From: Amoebidium appalachense
Taxonomy: Eukaryota; Ichthyosporea
Assembly (NCBI GenBank): GCA_963693365.1
Contig: CAVNZM010000008.1
Location: 2,852,001-2,916,000, forward strand
DNA: 64,000 nucleotides
Reading direction: 5' to 3'
The translations under genes and the position numbers were made by a program. Shown here one piece after another: positions 34,172 through 45,827 of this stretch; position 1 is the stretch's first letter, and the number at the start of each line of letters is the position of its first letter. The notes under the pieces were generated by a model. It searched no databases. It had not been told where the DNA came from and saw nothing but the letters and a program-made list of their open reading frames with translations.

Positions 34172-35800
34172 TTCGTGTGTATGTGTGTGTGTGTGTGTGT
34201 GTGTGTTTGGGGGGATGTAAGGGGTTAGAAAACCGGAATGGTACCTAATGATGATATTACGGCCCTGTGTTGCCCGTATGATGTGCTGGGCATTGCTGAT
34301 TAGATAGCGCCTCGCAGTAGAATCTGTTGGATATAAGAACACCATCAGGCACGAACTCGGGAACAAAGTGGCATGGTTACAGCATCTTAGGCAGTGTTAT
34401 GCATATGCCGGTATTGCCCCATAATTCGGTTCCTTTATTCCCTCATATGGCAATCGTGCAACTATCAAAAACATATCATGCCCGCACGTATGGGCCAGGC
34501 CAACAATGCAATCTGGTCGTAGATCGTTACATCCCGCACCCCGAATCTCAAGCCCTTCAAACACATTGTTTTCTCCTCCTGTTCACATCAACCGGCTCCT
34601 TGATTCGGCGAATGCAATCAGTGACGCATGGGCCATAAAAATCTAACTGTAGGTGGAGAGGGCGGGTACACCCGCACACCAGCATGGTTTCTCTTTCCCT
34701 TTCTCTCTCCCGGTCTTTTCACACACGCGCGCGCGCACACACACGCACACACGCACACACTCTCTTTCTATTTGTTTTGTTTTTTTCCCGCCTTCTTCAG
34801 GGAGGGGGGGGGGGGGGGTTTGAATGCGGAATACGGTACGAAGTAGGCATGCACGATGAGAAGCATGGTGCAGGACACATGCAAAGGCAAACATTCAAGT
34901 ATGCAACATCAGCCATGCGCACAGTATGCGTCATAAGCAGAGCCCATCCTCAGAGAGGGCCCAAGTCATCAATTGCGCCTGGGGGGGGGGGGGGGGGGGG
35001 GGGGGGGTGGGGGGAAGAGGGAGGAGGAGAAGAATGGCAGCCGGAGAGAGATGTGTGTGTGTGTGTGTGTAGGAAACAAAGGGAGTGTCCAAGAGAGCGT
35101 GTGTATTTGTCGTGCGCCCCCACGTGAATGCAAAAAAAAAAAAGGGGGGGGGGGGGGGGGTTCAATCCCACCTTGCAAGGCTGCACTGTAGCAGATTTCA
35201 AAGAAAATTCCTCGTTCCAATGCCTGTGCAGTAATCAGCATGTTGGGGTCATATACAGGTTTGTAGTCTTTAGGTAGTCATTGGATGTAATTGCATCAAA
35301 CAATGGATCATTTGGTTAACTACTATGTGCCTTACGCAAAAGAAAAACGTCCGAGTCCGAAGGAGAGGGAGAGGGGGTGTGAGGGGGAAGGGGAGAGGGG
35401 AGGGGGGAGGGGGTGTTTTGGAAGGGGTGGGGAGTGGGGGACGGGGGAGGGGGGAAGGGGCTGTATGTATTGAAGGGTGGCAACCATAGAACTAGGCCGT
35501 CGAAAAACCCCAAACCGTTTTTTAAAAAAAGAAAATAAAATAAAATAATAACAATAATTAAAAAAATGCAACCAACACGGAGTGTGCAAGAAGGTAAGCG
35601 GGGAAACCGAAGGGGGAAAGACACGTGGGGGGGGAGGTACCTGGCCCACGGGGGGACGCTTCAAGAAGTAAGGCAGGCGCTTTGCCATGTCGAAGCTGAT
35701 GACGTCAATGTCTGCCGTCTGGCAGCAGTGCTGGAACAGTTTCTCGGTCTCGGGCATGGCTGCTACTATGTCGTATGTGCGTAGAACAGAGTTGCTGGGG

Positions 35801-35840
<40 letters not shown>

Positions 35841-35988
35841 AGGGTGAGAGGGATGTGGGGGGGGGGGGGGGGGGGGGGGGGGGTTAGAATGTGTCACAAT
35901 GCAAGAAGAACACACTCGTAACGGACAGCATATTGCAGGCTTTGCAAAGCATTCTCAAACGAGTGTGAACGTAAAGCAGAGCCCAATT

Positions 35989-36047
<59 letters not shown>

Positions 36048-36438
36048 AAGCAGGGGGTGTGGGGGGAGGTTGAATGGAAGGGAGGGTGAGCGGATGGACG
36101 AGATGCATAGGGAGGGGGGGGGGGGGGGGGGGGGGTTTAATTGCGTCAAAAAGTACGAAGTACACAAGAACAAACGGATAACACGATGCAGAATGCAAGC
36201 CATACATAAAGAGTATGCATAATAAGCAGAGCCCATCCTCAGGGGGGGCCCACGTCATCCACAGTACCCGAGTTTCGACCTATTCCCCTCGTTAACGAAA
36301 CCCAACTCAGATACTGTTTCACTTGAACATGAGTAGGTCACCCGTCTTGATCAGAGACGAGCAGGGTTGCTTATGCAGGCAAGGGCAGTGGGAAAGGCCG
36401 GGGGTTAAAGTTGCAGCAGTAAGCAGAAGCAAGAATAT

Positions 36439-36474
<36 letters not shown>

Positions 36475-37316
36475 GAGAGTGAAGAGAGAGAGAGAGAGGG
36501 GAAAGAAGGGAAAAGAAAGGGTTTATGTATGAGCAGAGCTTTTAAAGCTACCGAACATGTGTACAGGCAGAACATTCAGGGATAGACATGATCATCAGAG
36601 AGTTTCCGGTGTCTCCACAAAAGGACGAGTCCCGACTGACCTCCCGTGCATGGGTTGGGTGAGGAGAAGGTGACTTTAGATTACGATACAAGCCATTTTT
36701 TTGCTTGTGTCTGGATAAGGTGCATAGGCACCAACAGGATGAACAAAATAAACATGAGGGAGCATCGGGAGCCCCGGGGGGGAAGGGGGGAGGTTAAATT
36801 ACGCAACAAACGAAATGTGAGCTAAATTGCATAAATGAAAACTCAAGTGTGCAGAAAACGAGGAAAGAGGAGTGAGAACGGGAAGCTCAATGGCACATTC
36901 GAACGAAGGGGGAAGGGCAGTCATAGGGGTAGTGAGGGGGTGTTTGAAAAGATCAACAGGAGGATAAATGGGGGGGGGAACAGGGGGGTCGGAATAGATC
37001 TAAACACACGAAGGGGAGAGAGGAGGGAGGGAGGATGTGTGGGTCGGTGTGTGTGTGTGGGAGGAAAAAGGGAAGAGGTGTTTATGAGCGGGAAAGGGTG
37101 GGCTGGTGGTGGTGGTTGTGGGGGTGGGGGGGTGGGGGGGGGGGGGGGGGGGGGGGGGGATTGGAATGCAGAATACTATAGAGGAAGGGGGGCGGGGGGG
37201 GGAGGGAGGGGGGGGGGGGGGGGGTGGGGGTTTGAATGCGTCATAAAGTACGATGGGGGGGTAGAATGTGTTACAGAGCACGAAGTACACATTCATGACG
37301 GACAACACAATGCCAA

Positions 37317-37357
<41 letters not shown>

Positions 37358-37884
37358 AACAGAGACACACACACCAATGAGTATATCTGTGACTGATCTT
37401 CCAGGATGACGGTCAGACGGGAATACTGTCTCAGTTTCTTGGCCTCAGCCTGCCACTCCTTGTCCACGTGTGCAAGAAGTACTAGCTCCCCCTTGGGCCG
37501 TTTGTTGATCTGTGAGGCAGAGAGGGAATGAGTTGCAAGGTTCGGAATTTCGTTAAAGAAAGTGCTGTTTTGGTACAGAGTCAGGTGACGATGGAGTAGA
37601 TGATGTAATGAAGGAAGAGGCAGGTTGAGAGTGGGGCAGAGGGAGAGGGTGTGTGTGTGTTTGGCAGGGGAGAAGGGGCGGGAGGGGGGAGGGAGGGAGC
37701 GGGGGGAGGGGGGGGAGGGGGGGGTTGGATGGAAGGGGGGCTAATTAGAAAGAGGAACTTAGAATGATGTATCACTTTATAACGGATGATGTAGTTTTAA
37801 CGGTGTTATTAGAACAGGTAGATAGAGAATTCACCGTAGATTTCTTTGGTTGAGCAAGGGGGGAGGGGAGGATGGGGGGTATGT

Positions 37885-37943
<59 letters not shown>

Positions 37944-38713
37944 GGAAGAATGGGGGATAGAATGCGTGATAGAACGCGTTAAAACACAAACACAAAGGGT
38001 TTTGTTAAAAGCACACACAAAGAGTATGCATCAGAAGCACAGCCTATATTCATTAAAGTGCGCAAGTCATCCACAATACCCGAGTTCCGATCCCTACAGC
38101 TCCCATGCAAAACTCAACTCAGATTCTGCTTTACTTGAGCATGATTGTTTTACCTGGGTTGGGGGCGCGCGGGGGGGGGGGGGGGGGGGGGGGGGAGAGG
38201 GGAGAGAGAGAGCGGAAGCAAGAGAGAAAGAGAGAGGGGGGAAGGGGAAGGGTATGTCTGTGTCGGGGGTTGGGAGGGGAAGGGAAGGGAGGGGCTGAAT
38301 GTGTTCAAGAGCATGAAGTTCACAACGACGGATAACACAATGCAGGTTTTGTGCGTGCGTTTGTGGTGGTGGTGGTGGTGATGGTGGTGGTGGTAGTGTG
38401 TGTGTGTGTGCGTGTGTGTGTGTTTGGGGGGGGGGGGGGGGGGGGAGAGGGGGGGGGGGGAGGGTTCGCTCACGCGTGCGCGTCTGTGGTTGGCGGGTAG
38501 GTGGTGGGTAGGGGATGGGGGGAGGGGTGGGGGGGGGAGGAGGGGGGGAGGAGATGCAGTACACGTACAAGCACAAAGATGCAATAGCACACGACACTGA
38601 TTACTCCGTACATAAACGAATGCTAGTCACACATACAAAAACGAAGCCGCGCTCACAGGTGTGGGCCCCCGCAGGGCCGCCAGGGGGGGGGGGCGGGCGG
38701 GCGGGCGGGCGGG

Positions 38714-38751
<38 letters not shown>

Positions 38752-40136
38752 GGGGGGAGGGGGTTAGAATTTGTTACAGAGCTACGAAGCACGCACTCAC
38801 GATGGACAACACCGTGTATGTTTTGCAAGGGTGGCAATTGTAGTTGTGGTGGTGTGTTGTTTGTGTGGGGTGTGTGTGTGTGTGTGAGTGTGTGTGTGGG
38901 GGCGGGAAGGGAGGGGGGAGGGAAGGGGGGAAGGGGGGAGGTGGTACAGAATACGTGGTACACACTCATGATCGACCAAATGTAGGCTTTGCGAGGGGTG
39001 CTGATGGTGGCTGTGTGTGTAAATGTATGTTGAGAGGGCAAAAGGGGGGTGGGGGGGGGGGGAAGGGGGACGTACGTGTTCATTTGTGACTTTTCCTGTG
39101 ATCGTCTTTGAGAATGCCGCTGCATCGTATCCCACTGGACAGGCGGGACACAACGTTAGGTCTCCTACCTGGCTGTACTTATGTTCCTTCACCCCCTTCT
39201 CCCTACCCCGTCTTCCCCTAGCTACTAACACATGATACGACGGAGCCCACATTTCTACCCGTACACACACATGCATTGTGAGAGGAGGGGGACGGTGTTG
39301 GTGGTGTTGGGGGGGGAGGGGAGGAGGGGGTGGACAGTTTAACAAAGGAGGGGTGGTGTGTGTGTGTGTGTGTGTGTGTGTATGAATATGTGTGTTTGGG
39401 GGGCGAGGGGAAGGGGCGCGGGGGGAGGAGAGGGAGGAAGGCTGGAGTCTGTTTGCTATAGCCTCGCATCAAGTTATAGATGACTCGAACGTGTGCTTGG
39501 GTCCCAAGATGCAGTGGGATGGCTTGACATGGCGATGATACATCGAAGCCAAGAGGGAGGGGCCGAGAGCCGAAAACGGGAGACGAAGGGGAGGGGGGGG
39601 GAGGGGAGGGCTGTAGGAAGAAACGAGGATTAGGGCACAGCGGAAAAGGCACAAAGACGGGCAAAAAAGAAGCAGGGTGGAAAGTGGTGAAAAGATGTTG
39701 CTTGTACTTGTTGATCCGGCCATGAGCTCACGACAACATCGTTCAATCTGTACACACTTTATTATAACTGCCTCGGCAGCTCAAACGGCAGCACCTGTCT
39801 ACCTTCGTTTGTAACTCAAACGGGCACCTACAATCATTCATGTGCCTTGATCTATCCATTGTGATGAGAAGGTCTAAAATCAAGCTCTGCCCGGCAACAA
39901 ACCAACAACAAGGGGAGGAGAGGGAAGGGAGGGTGATGAAAGCATGGAAAGGATACGTGCTGGAACCAGAGCAAGTGCTAAATACAGCGCTAAGAAAGGG
40001 CAGGAGGGAGGGGAGAAGCGGAGGTGAGATGAAAGACACAAAGTGCACCGAGCTACCTACACTTAGCAAGCATGGCTAGGGTGCGGCCCAAAAGGGCCTT
40101 GTCCTCAACCAATGACACGTTGAGGTCTACAAACAT
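31752..40136 (-). CDS. RPP30: Ribonuclease P/MRP protein subunit p30 (RPP30)
   Basis: RPP30 is a protein subunit of nuclear RNase P and RNase MRP, which mature tRNA 5' ends and pre-rRNA; it has a PHP-like TIM-barrel fold. Nine exons on the minus strand join in phase to 251 aa (human 268): 40136-40061, 39134-39076, 37509-37375, 35802-35641, 35223-35172, 34323-34245, 33452-33399, 32832-32753, 31810-31752. Diagnostic blocks: MFVDLNVSLVEDKALLGRTL, LAKLGYDAAAFSK, YSRLTVILEDQSQ, YDIVAAMPETEKLFQHCC, LPYFLKRPPVGQ, ALERGIFFEICYSAALQ, DSTARRYLISNAQ, LDLRGPYDIINL and AVLFGLQQAEGKKTLTTNPR, followed by AVLLHA and an acidic end SESDNDEPVAMET. Every family segment is present in order. The last acceptor (31,811-31,812) is weak and could lie 6 bases later. 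A CTTCACAG just upstream of the ATG suggests a 5' UTR intron. Confidence 0.95.
31898..31970 (+). repeat. (GT)n microsatellite
   Basis: About 72 bases of (GT)n on plus, so (CA)n on the RPP30 sense strand, in the last RPP30 intron. Confidence 0.97.
32285..32740 (+). repeat. G tracts around a dispersed element
   Basis: G runs at 32,297-32,330, 32,518-32,541 and 32,590-32,710 with GGGA breaks, all in the last RPP30 intron. Confidence 0.95.
32338..32515 (+). repeat. Dispersed G-bounded element, copy 4
   Basis: Shares GACAACATAAGGCAGAGTGC, ATTATGCATAATGGGCAGAG, CCCACGTC(C/A)TCCACAGTACC and the 3' part GACGAAAACCAACTCAGACA with other copies. G runs lie on both sides. Confidence 0.85.
33210..33305 (+). 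repeat. (GT)n with a GTGCGCGC break
   Basis: Near-perfect GT repeat in the RPP30 intron between exons 7 and 8. Confidence 0.97.
34127..34207 (+). repeat. (GT)n microsatellite
   Basis: GT repeat just downstream (sense of RPP30) of exon 6, after a GGTGGTGGT run. Confidence 0.97.
34819..34981 (+). repeat. Dispersed G-bounded element, copy 5
   Basis: Begins TTTGAATGCGGAATACGGTA right after a G run and contains GTATGCGTCATAAGCAGAGC, CCATCCTCAGAGAGGGCCCA and AGTCATCAATT before a second G run. Confidence 0.85.
35884..35990 (+). repeat. Dispersed G-bounded element, copy 6
   Basis: Starts TTAGAATGTGTCACAATGCA after a ~29-base G run, keeps CGGACAGCATATTGCAGGC and AAAGCAGAGCCCA, and ends at a ~56-base G run. 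Confidence 0.8.
36136..36335 (+). repeat. Dispersed G-bounded element, copy 7 (longest and best)
   Basis: Core 36,136-36,247 is nearly identical to copy 1 at 7,791-7,900 in reverse. The extension CCCACGTCATCCACAGTACC, GTTAACGAAACCCAACTCAG, CACTTGAACATGAG is shared with copies 4 and 9 but lacking in copy 1. Confidence 0.9.
36438..36475 (+). repeat. G tract
   Basis: About 34 G then GAGAGAGTG and (GA)n in the RPP30 intron between exons 3 and 4. Confidence 0.95.
37231..37316 (+). repeat. Dispersed G-bounded element, copy 8 (fragment pair)
   Basis: TTTGAATGCGTCATAAAGTA, a G run, then TAGAATGTGTTACAGAGCAC, GAAGTACACATTCATGACGG and ACAACACAATGCC. Two element 5' ends lie in a row, followed by a ~37-base G run. 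Confidence 0.85.
37887..37943 (+). repeat. ~55-base G homopolymer
   Basis: Uninterrupted G run in the RPP30 intron between exons 2 and 3. Confidence 0.97.
37956..38155 (+). repeat. Dispersed G-bounded element, copy 9
   Basis: Contains GATAGAATGCGTGATAGAAC, AAAGAGTATGCATCAGAAGC, AAGTCATCCACAATACCCGA, AACTCAACTCAGATTCTGCT and TTACTTGAGCATGA, colinear with copy 7. Confidence 0.85.
38293..38347 (+). repeat. Dispersed G-bounded element, copy 10 (fragment)
   Basis: CTGAATGTGTTCAAGAGCAT, then GAAGTTCACAACGACGGATA and ACACAATGCAGG after GGGAGGGG. Confidence 0.75.
38763..38828 (+). repeat. Dispersed G-bounded element, copy 11 (fragment)
   Basis: TTAGAATTTGTTACAGAGCT, then ACGAAGCACGCACTCACGAT and GGACAACACCGTGTATG, after a long G run. 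Confidence 0.8.
38940..38995 (+). repeat. Dispersed G-bounded element, copy 12 (fragment)
   Basis: GGTACAGAATACGTGGTACA, CACTCATGATCGACCAAATG and TAGGCTTTGCGAGG, after a GGGA-rich tract. Confidence 0.65.
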
Positions 40137-42333
40137 GACGCTGGTGGTGGCCTTTGGCTGTGACTAGCTACCTGTGAAGAGAAGATGGTGTTAGTACAGA
40201 GCAGCAACTTGAAAAGAAACACTCGAAACAAGGTTCCTTGCGTTTAAAGCCATAGAGGCTCTATAGCGCGGGTATGAGTTTGAAAGGGTAATACTAGCTT
40301 TGTGAAGCAATGAAGTGAAAAGAGATGCTGAACACCCATGTTGTTGTTCAAGAAAGCCTATACAAAGGAGAGAAAAGAAACTAGAACAGCAAAAGTTTAC
40401 AGGCTTGTTTTGTCCACGGTCAGACAAAAAGAGGGAGTGACAATCCCCCTCCAAGCCAGCAAGGCTCCTCTGAGCTACTGCTAGGCAGCAGCCCAGAGTC
40501 ACCAACCAACAGACAAGTTTTTTCTTGCGCACTGTCTGGCCCCGAGAACACACCGAATGTTGTCTGGGGAATTGTGATGCGCTACTTGAGAAATGAGCCT
40601 TCCAGAAGTTCACATTGGCATGACGGTCAAGAAAAGGCAGGGGGTTGAGGTGAAAGAGGCGAGCAACCAAGAGGAAGAGCGAGCTTACCAAGAAGTGTTC
40701 TTGCTTCGTTCTCTTTCCGCTTGCAGACACCCTCTAATATTAGTTCGCGCTCCAACCAACCCGGCGAGTGACAAAAAACAGAGCGAGTGAAAAGGTTTTC
40801 TGAGCCCTGTGAGTCGGTGACACGTGTGTGGCCGCTGTGCTGTCTCGGGTTGGCCCGGGCCGACTTACCATAACAGGTTAGGTATTCACACTAACGATTG
40901 GATCTATCAACTTGAGGCTCACATATCTGGCCCGATTCAATCTTGATCAGGGCGGCTGCTCCGGTTGTATCATGGTGAAGTTACTATGTAAAAGATATAC
41001 GAGCTAAAAAGACCAGTGTGATACTATACTTAGTATTTAATTACTTTGCATTTCCAATAAAGCTAGCTATATAAGTTGTTGACGGTATTCCCTTTGCACC
41101 TTTGGCGTAAGCTTGATCGACCTGCTTTTTTCGGGCACGCCCGGGCGCCCCCCACGATCTATAATTCACCCGATTGGACCAATCGCGTTATGATGGTGCC
41201 AATAGGCGTCATTCCTGGGCAACGGTCAACTAAGGGCGTGTTAGATCCCGCGAGATAATTGGTTGTCATAACAGAAGCAGAATAAACATTGAAGCGAAGC
41301 AAATTCTTCCATGCCAACAATATTTGAACAAATATACCTACACGGCCCTATATACATTGTATGTACATTGCTTTAAACAGGCACCGCCCGCTCTTTGCCG
41401 TGGTTTTAACATAAACTTAACTTTAGGTACAAACCTATAAAATATATACATGGAGCAACCGAATTTTTTCTCTCTCTTATTTTTTTTGGTGCCTTCCTGC
41501 GGAACCTTTTTCCCGGCGTATTTACGCGTGAGCCACCTGTTCAAACGGTGAATATTTGCTGCGCTCCAGCTGTTTACCACTCAAGGGTGACAGAGGGTGA
41601 TCGTGACGAGTTCACTGGCCAGTTCACTGAGTTTGTGGTGGCGACGCCTTGCCCTGGCCCACAATTCGAGAGGATATTGTCACAGTAGTTGTCACACAGC
41701 TGACACAAACAATGCCATCCTTCTTGTAGGTCAAGTTTATTCGAAACAAGACAATTGCAACCGTGTTACAGGCACTTCTAGAAAACCACAGGTAGCTACG
41801 GAGCACCACCACGGTCAGATACATAATTGCTGGGGTCACGAAAGTTTGCACGGAGATTTCCACGGAGACTAAGGTCCGTGAGGGCAGCAGCTGTTGAAAT
41901 ATAAACACTGCCCCGTTCTCGCATGTTCTACGCTGCAAACAATCCCACTGAACCTCGCTCTAGCACCAGCACTGGTGTCACTGAGAGGGCACCGGTTTAC
42001 TTTAACCGTCAGCACGTCTCTCCGGGCTCGAGGAAGCTGGTACCGGTCTGCTACCCAAGGAAGGAACGACGTTAACTTTTTCTGCAGGCCCACAAAATCC
42101 ACCAAGCAAAGAGTCGTGTCTTTTTATACGTAGGAACAATTTGATACCAGAACGTACTTCACTGACGTGTGTTACGGTTCCCCGTCGGCCGTGACCTGGA
42201 TAACTGAGTTCTTGGCTACTGGAGTCCAAATTTGCGCGGGCAACTTCATCCCTTGGCAGAACCACAACCGCTCGCCAAAGGCATTATTCATCAACACTGA
42301 AGACTACTTGAAAAGTCACCACTCATTTACGAA
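40137..42333. promoter_or_regulatory. Divergent intergenic region, RPP30/TFAP4 candidate promoter
   Basis: RPP30 starts leftward at 40,136 and TFAP4 rightward at 42,334. The region is largely free of microsatellites, unlike the rest of the window. At 41,171-41,185 is CGATTGGACCAATCG, a perfect palindrome of two facing CCAAT boxes, with a third CCAAT at ~41,205. This suits a shared NF-Y-type promoter, but no start site can be placed. Open frames of 60-180 codons here (for example minus 40,730-40,191) match nothing I know. Confidence 0.5.
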
Positions 42334-43780
42334 ATGTATAATAGGTCAAGTGCAGCCCCGACCGGCAGCAAGGCACATGGCCAAGGAGTGGTCAAGTAAG
42401 TGTACATTCCACTGTACATCCACCCACCTCCGCAAATTTTATTCCCGCCTTCGCTGACCCAAAAAAAATAGTGTTGCAGCAAAGCGAAGCCTGCTCAAGA
42501 ACGTTTCCTCTACTGTAGTCATTTTCTTTCCTGTTTAGTATTAGGCCTATGTAATATGTGGTGCCACATTTTTTATTTTTTATTGGATAAATTCTGAAGA
42601 GTAATATTATTGAATCAAAGTGCCTAATCTAGCTAGTGAAATGAAACACGGTGAATGAAATGCCCACATGCCAGCTAAACTCGGGCTATAATGCAGCAAA
42701 ACTGTTTTACTGTTATCGAGTTTTGTTTTGTAGAACCCCTCTTCATGACGGTGAATATGATGCCAATGATTGACTCCACATGCGGCCTCTAAAACCTGTC
42801 CCCACGCACAGGAAAATGTCAAGGCGAGAGATTGCAAACAGCAACGAACGACGCCGGATGCAGCAAATCAACACAGGGTTTGATGCGCTGAAAGAGTGTG
42901 TGCCTGGAATCCCCGACAAGCAGAGCAAGGTACAGTAAGATTTTTCTTTGGGTGTGGTCTTTTAGGGGCTTTCCTTCTATCTCTCTTTTTTTCTTTCTGT
43001 TCTCGATATTATATTGGGCCTTCTGCCCTCACTCAGCTATCACATCAACTCAATAGGGTGTAGTTCTGGATAATTATGAACAAAATAGTTGGATGTGTGC
43101 CACTTTAGGGCAAAATTGAATTTCACTATATCACCGATACCGGTAGCTTACGATGATGAGTTTAAAATTGAGTTCGACAACCACTCCATCCACCTACAGC
43201 ATTACAACAAAATACAACTGTTCGGCAAAGGGTCTTCACCTCCGAGTCAATTTATCATGGCATATGATTAAAAATACCCACTCATTATATCATGCATTCC
43301 CACACGCAGGCAAGCATTCTTCTGCGGTCTGCCCAGTACATCAAAATACTGCAACAGCAACTGGCCATGGCCCAGCAGACGGGCCCCAAGGAGTGCCACC
43401 CCACTATGACCATGCACGTGGAGACACAGACACCCCCATCCCCATCCCGTGCAGCTCCCCCTGTGCAGCAGGTTACAGAGCCACAGGTATGGATGCTTAC
43501 CCCCCCCTCACCACCCTCCCACCCCGCCCCAATAACACCCACCCTCCCACCCTCTGCACACCCTCCCCCCCCCCTCCCTTCCATTAACGCGCGTGCACAC
43601 ACACATGTACACATACACACACCACCCATTTTCATTCCCCACAGTGGCCACTGGCTCATTGCTGCACTACCAATAGCAAAAACTTAATTGAAGTTTGCAA
43701 ATGGCATGCATATAAGGTATGCGGTGAAAGGGAACCCCGGGGCAAGAGAAGAGATGAGGTAGATGTTTGTTTGTGTGTGT

Positions 43781-43816
<36 letters not shown>

Positions 43817-43825
43817 GGGGGGGGG

Positions 43826-43857
<32 letters not shown>

Positions 43858-44453
43858 GGGGGGGGAGGGGGGAGGGGGGCAGGTGGTGTAGCCTTGGCCA
43901 TGGCAATTCGGGCCAAGGCCAGCCGTTTTTCTTTTCTTTTCTTTTTCTTTCTTCTTCTTCTTCTTTTTTTTTGGGGGGCCCCAGGAGGAAGGGGGGGGGG
44001 GGGGGGGAAGGGGGCATCGATCGGGACTATCGAAACCAAACTGAGTATGCATGTGCGGCTAGCTGTGTGAAGCCAGTGGCCTCCGGTTGACTTACAGGAA
44101 ACTTTCCAAGCCTTATCGCCTGGCCATCCTCAACTCTCATTTATGCATTCCCCCCCCCCCCCCCCTCCCTACCCTCCCTCTCTCTCTCTCCCCCCAAACC
44201 CCCCCTCTCCCCCCCACTTCGTCTACTCAATCGCACGAACTTACATATGCATATCGTGGCAGCTGAATCTTCAAAAACGAGCGGAGGAGTTGGAGAAGTT
44301 GTATGAGATGGAACGGCAGAGAAACAGTCAGCTGGCAGAAAGCATCTCGGTGCTGTCCCAAAAGGTGGGTGTGCATGTGTTTGTAGCAACGACCACATGC
44401 GAAACGGTTAGTCTATGATCGTCCGTGCTTTTGGCATGTTGGAAGAGATGTTT

Positions 44454-44486
<33 letters not shown>

Positions 44487-45827
44487 GCAAGTGCAAATCT
44501 GTTATAAGACACCTCCTTTCGAAGAAGTCGGCCTTCTTTCAATAGTATCTACATTTCTTTCGAAGTCGGCACACATTTAGAGGGGGGGGGGGGGGGGGGG
44601 GATGCTGCCAATCTGGTGCTTGTATGAATAGGTACAGCAACGCACAGGCCCCCACAGACACTGTGACGTCATCTCTGCAGGGTCATACATACACAGGCAC
44701 ACAAACGGTCACATACACCTGAGCCTCACAGTTTTACCTTCTCACAGATCAAAGACCTGCAAGAACAATGTGCGCGCTACCTTCCATCGCCTATATCATT
44801 ACCCCAAACTCCACCGAGGGGTAGCCCCCCCACCATGCCCATGCCATCCCCCCACATACCACCAACCTGCCACCCAACCATCTCACCGGCCCTAACACCA
44901 TGGGAGCCGCCAATGTCAGCACCCACCCCCCTATCTATGCAACCCCTCCCGCCACAAGCCGACACGCACTCGTGGCAGCCAAACGTTTCGGCCCGGCCCG
45001 ACCCGAGTATCAGTCACAGCATGTGGTACCCCCCGCAACAACAACCGGCGGGCACGGGCAGCGACCCAGCCACCGATGCTCTTCCTCCACATGCACGCAT
45101 GTCGATCAGTTCTTTTGTGTCTTCATATTCTGAAACCAAAAACCCATCAAGCCCCAGGCAGGCACCAGCACATGCAAACGGCTCTGGCCAGCCGTATACT
45201 TTGATCGGTACACAACAGGTGGCGGGAGTAGAAGGTGGGCATGGGTGGGGTTGGGGCGGATATGATAAAGTGAGCGAGGGTTTAGGGGTGTCGCGGCGGG
45301 CCAGCGGGGCCAACAATCTGGACACACTGGTGGAGGCAATGCAGCATGTGGAGCAGGCAAGCAGATTGGCCGGCCAGGTGTGTGTGTGTGTGTGTGTGTG
45401 TGTCTCTGAGGTCAAGGTGTTTGCTTGAAGCTAGATGTGTATATTTTGTCTCCCTGACGTCGAAGGGTAGAGGAGGGGTTGGGGGAGAGGGGGGGGGGGG
45501 TAATGAAGGAGAGAGGTGAGGGGGTGGCGGGAAGGGAGAGGGGGGGTGGGGAGGGGATTGAGGCAAGGAAGTGAGGGACGGAGGCTACATAAATTTAACT
45601 GTGTACCTGTGTGTGTGAGTGTGTGTGTGTGTGCACAGGATGGTGTAAGTGTTTTTCACCTTGCATCTGTACATTGTGTGTTAAACAGTTTGTGCATGCT
45701 GCTCAATGAATGTGGCCAAGCCTTCACATGGCCAGTAGCTGAAGCGCAAAAAAAAAAGGAATAGCTTGGACTTTGTGGCTGACGCCGATTTCTTTTATTA
45801 CAGGGCCAGGAACGTTCGTGGGCATAA
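42334..45827 (+). CDS. TFAP4: TFAP4-like bHLH-leucine zipper transcription factor
   Basis: TFAP4 (AP-4) binds CAGCTG E-boxes as a homodimer in the nucleus. Exons 42334-42395, 42812-42929, 43310-43486, 44263-44364, 44748-45377 and 45804-45827 join in phase to about 370 aa (human 338). Exon 2 has the basic region and helix 1: RREIANSNERRRMQQINTGF, almost the vertebrate AP-4 signature. Exon 3 has helix 2, ASILLRSAQYIKILQQQL. Exons 4-5 hold a second coiled coil, RAEELEKLYEMERQRNSQLA to IKDLQEQCARYL, then a Pro-rich stretch. Near the end NNLDTLVEAMQHVEQ matches the AP-4-specific NLDTIVQAIQHIE motif. Exon 1 (MYNRSSAAPTGSKAHGQG) rests on its phase, donor GTAAGT and upstream stop only. The last exon adds GQERSWA; an alternative terminal exon exists at 45,641-45,762. 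Confidence 0.9.
43781..43886 (+). repeat. G and GA tracts in TFAP4 intron 3
   Basis: About 35 G, (GA)n, then GGGGGGA breaks on the sense strand. Confidence 0.95.
45641..45762 (+). other. Alternative 3' terminal exon candidate for TFAP4
   Basis: Acceptor GTGTGCACAG then DGVSVFHLASVHCVLNSL and 20 more residues to TAG, in phase 0 with the exon ending at 45,377. It competes with the short terminal exon at 45,804. Confidence 0.35.

Noticed and set aside
40191-40730. 179-codon minus-strand frame just upstream of RPP30
   Set aside because: No recognisable domain, low sequence bias, and it lies where the RPP30 5' UTR or promoter should be; kept as chance.
41597-42265. Overlapping 75-100 codon frames on both strands before TFAP4
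   Set aside because: No family match or consistent splice sites; likely chance in repeat-poor DNA.
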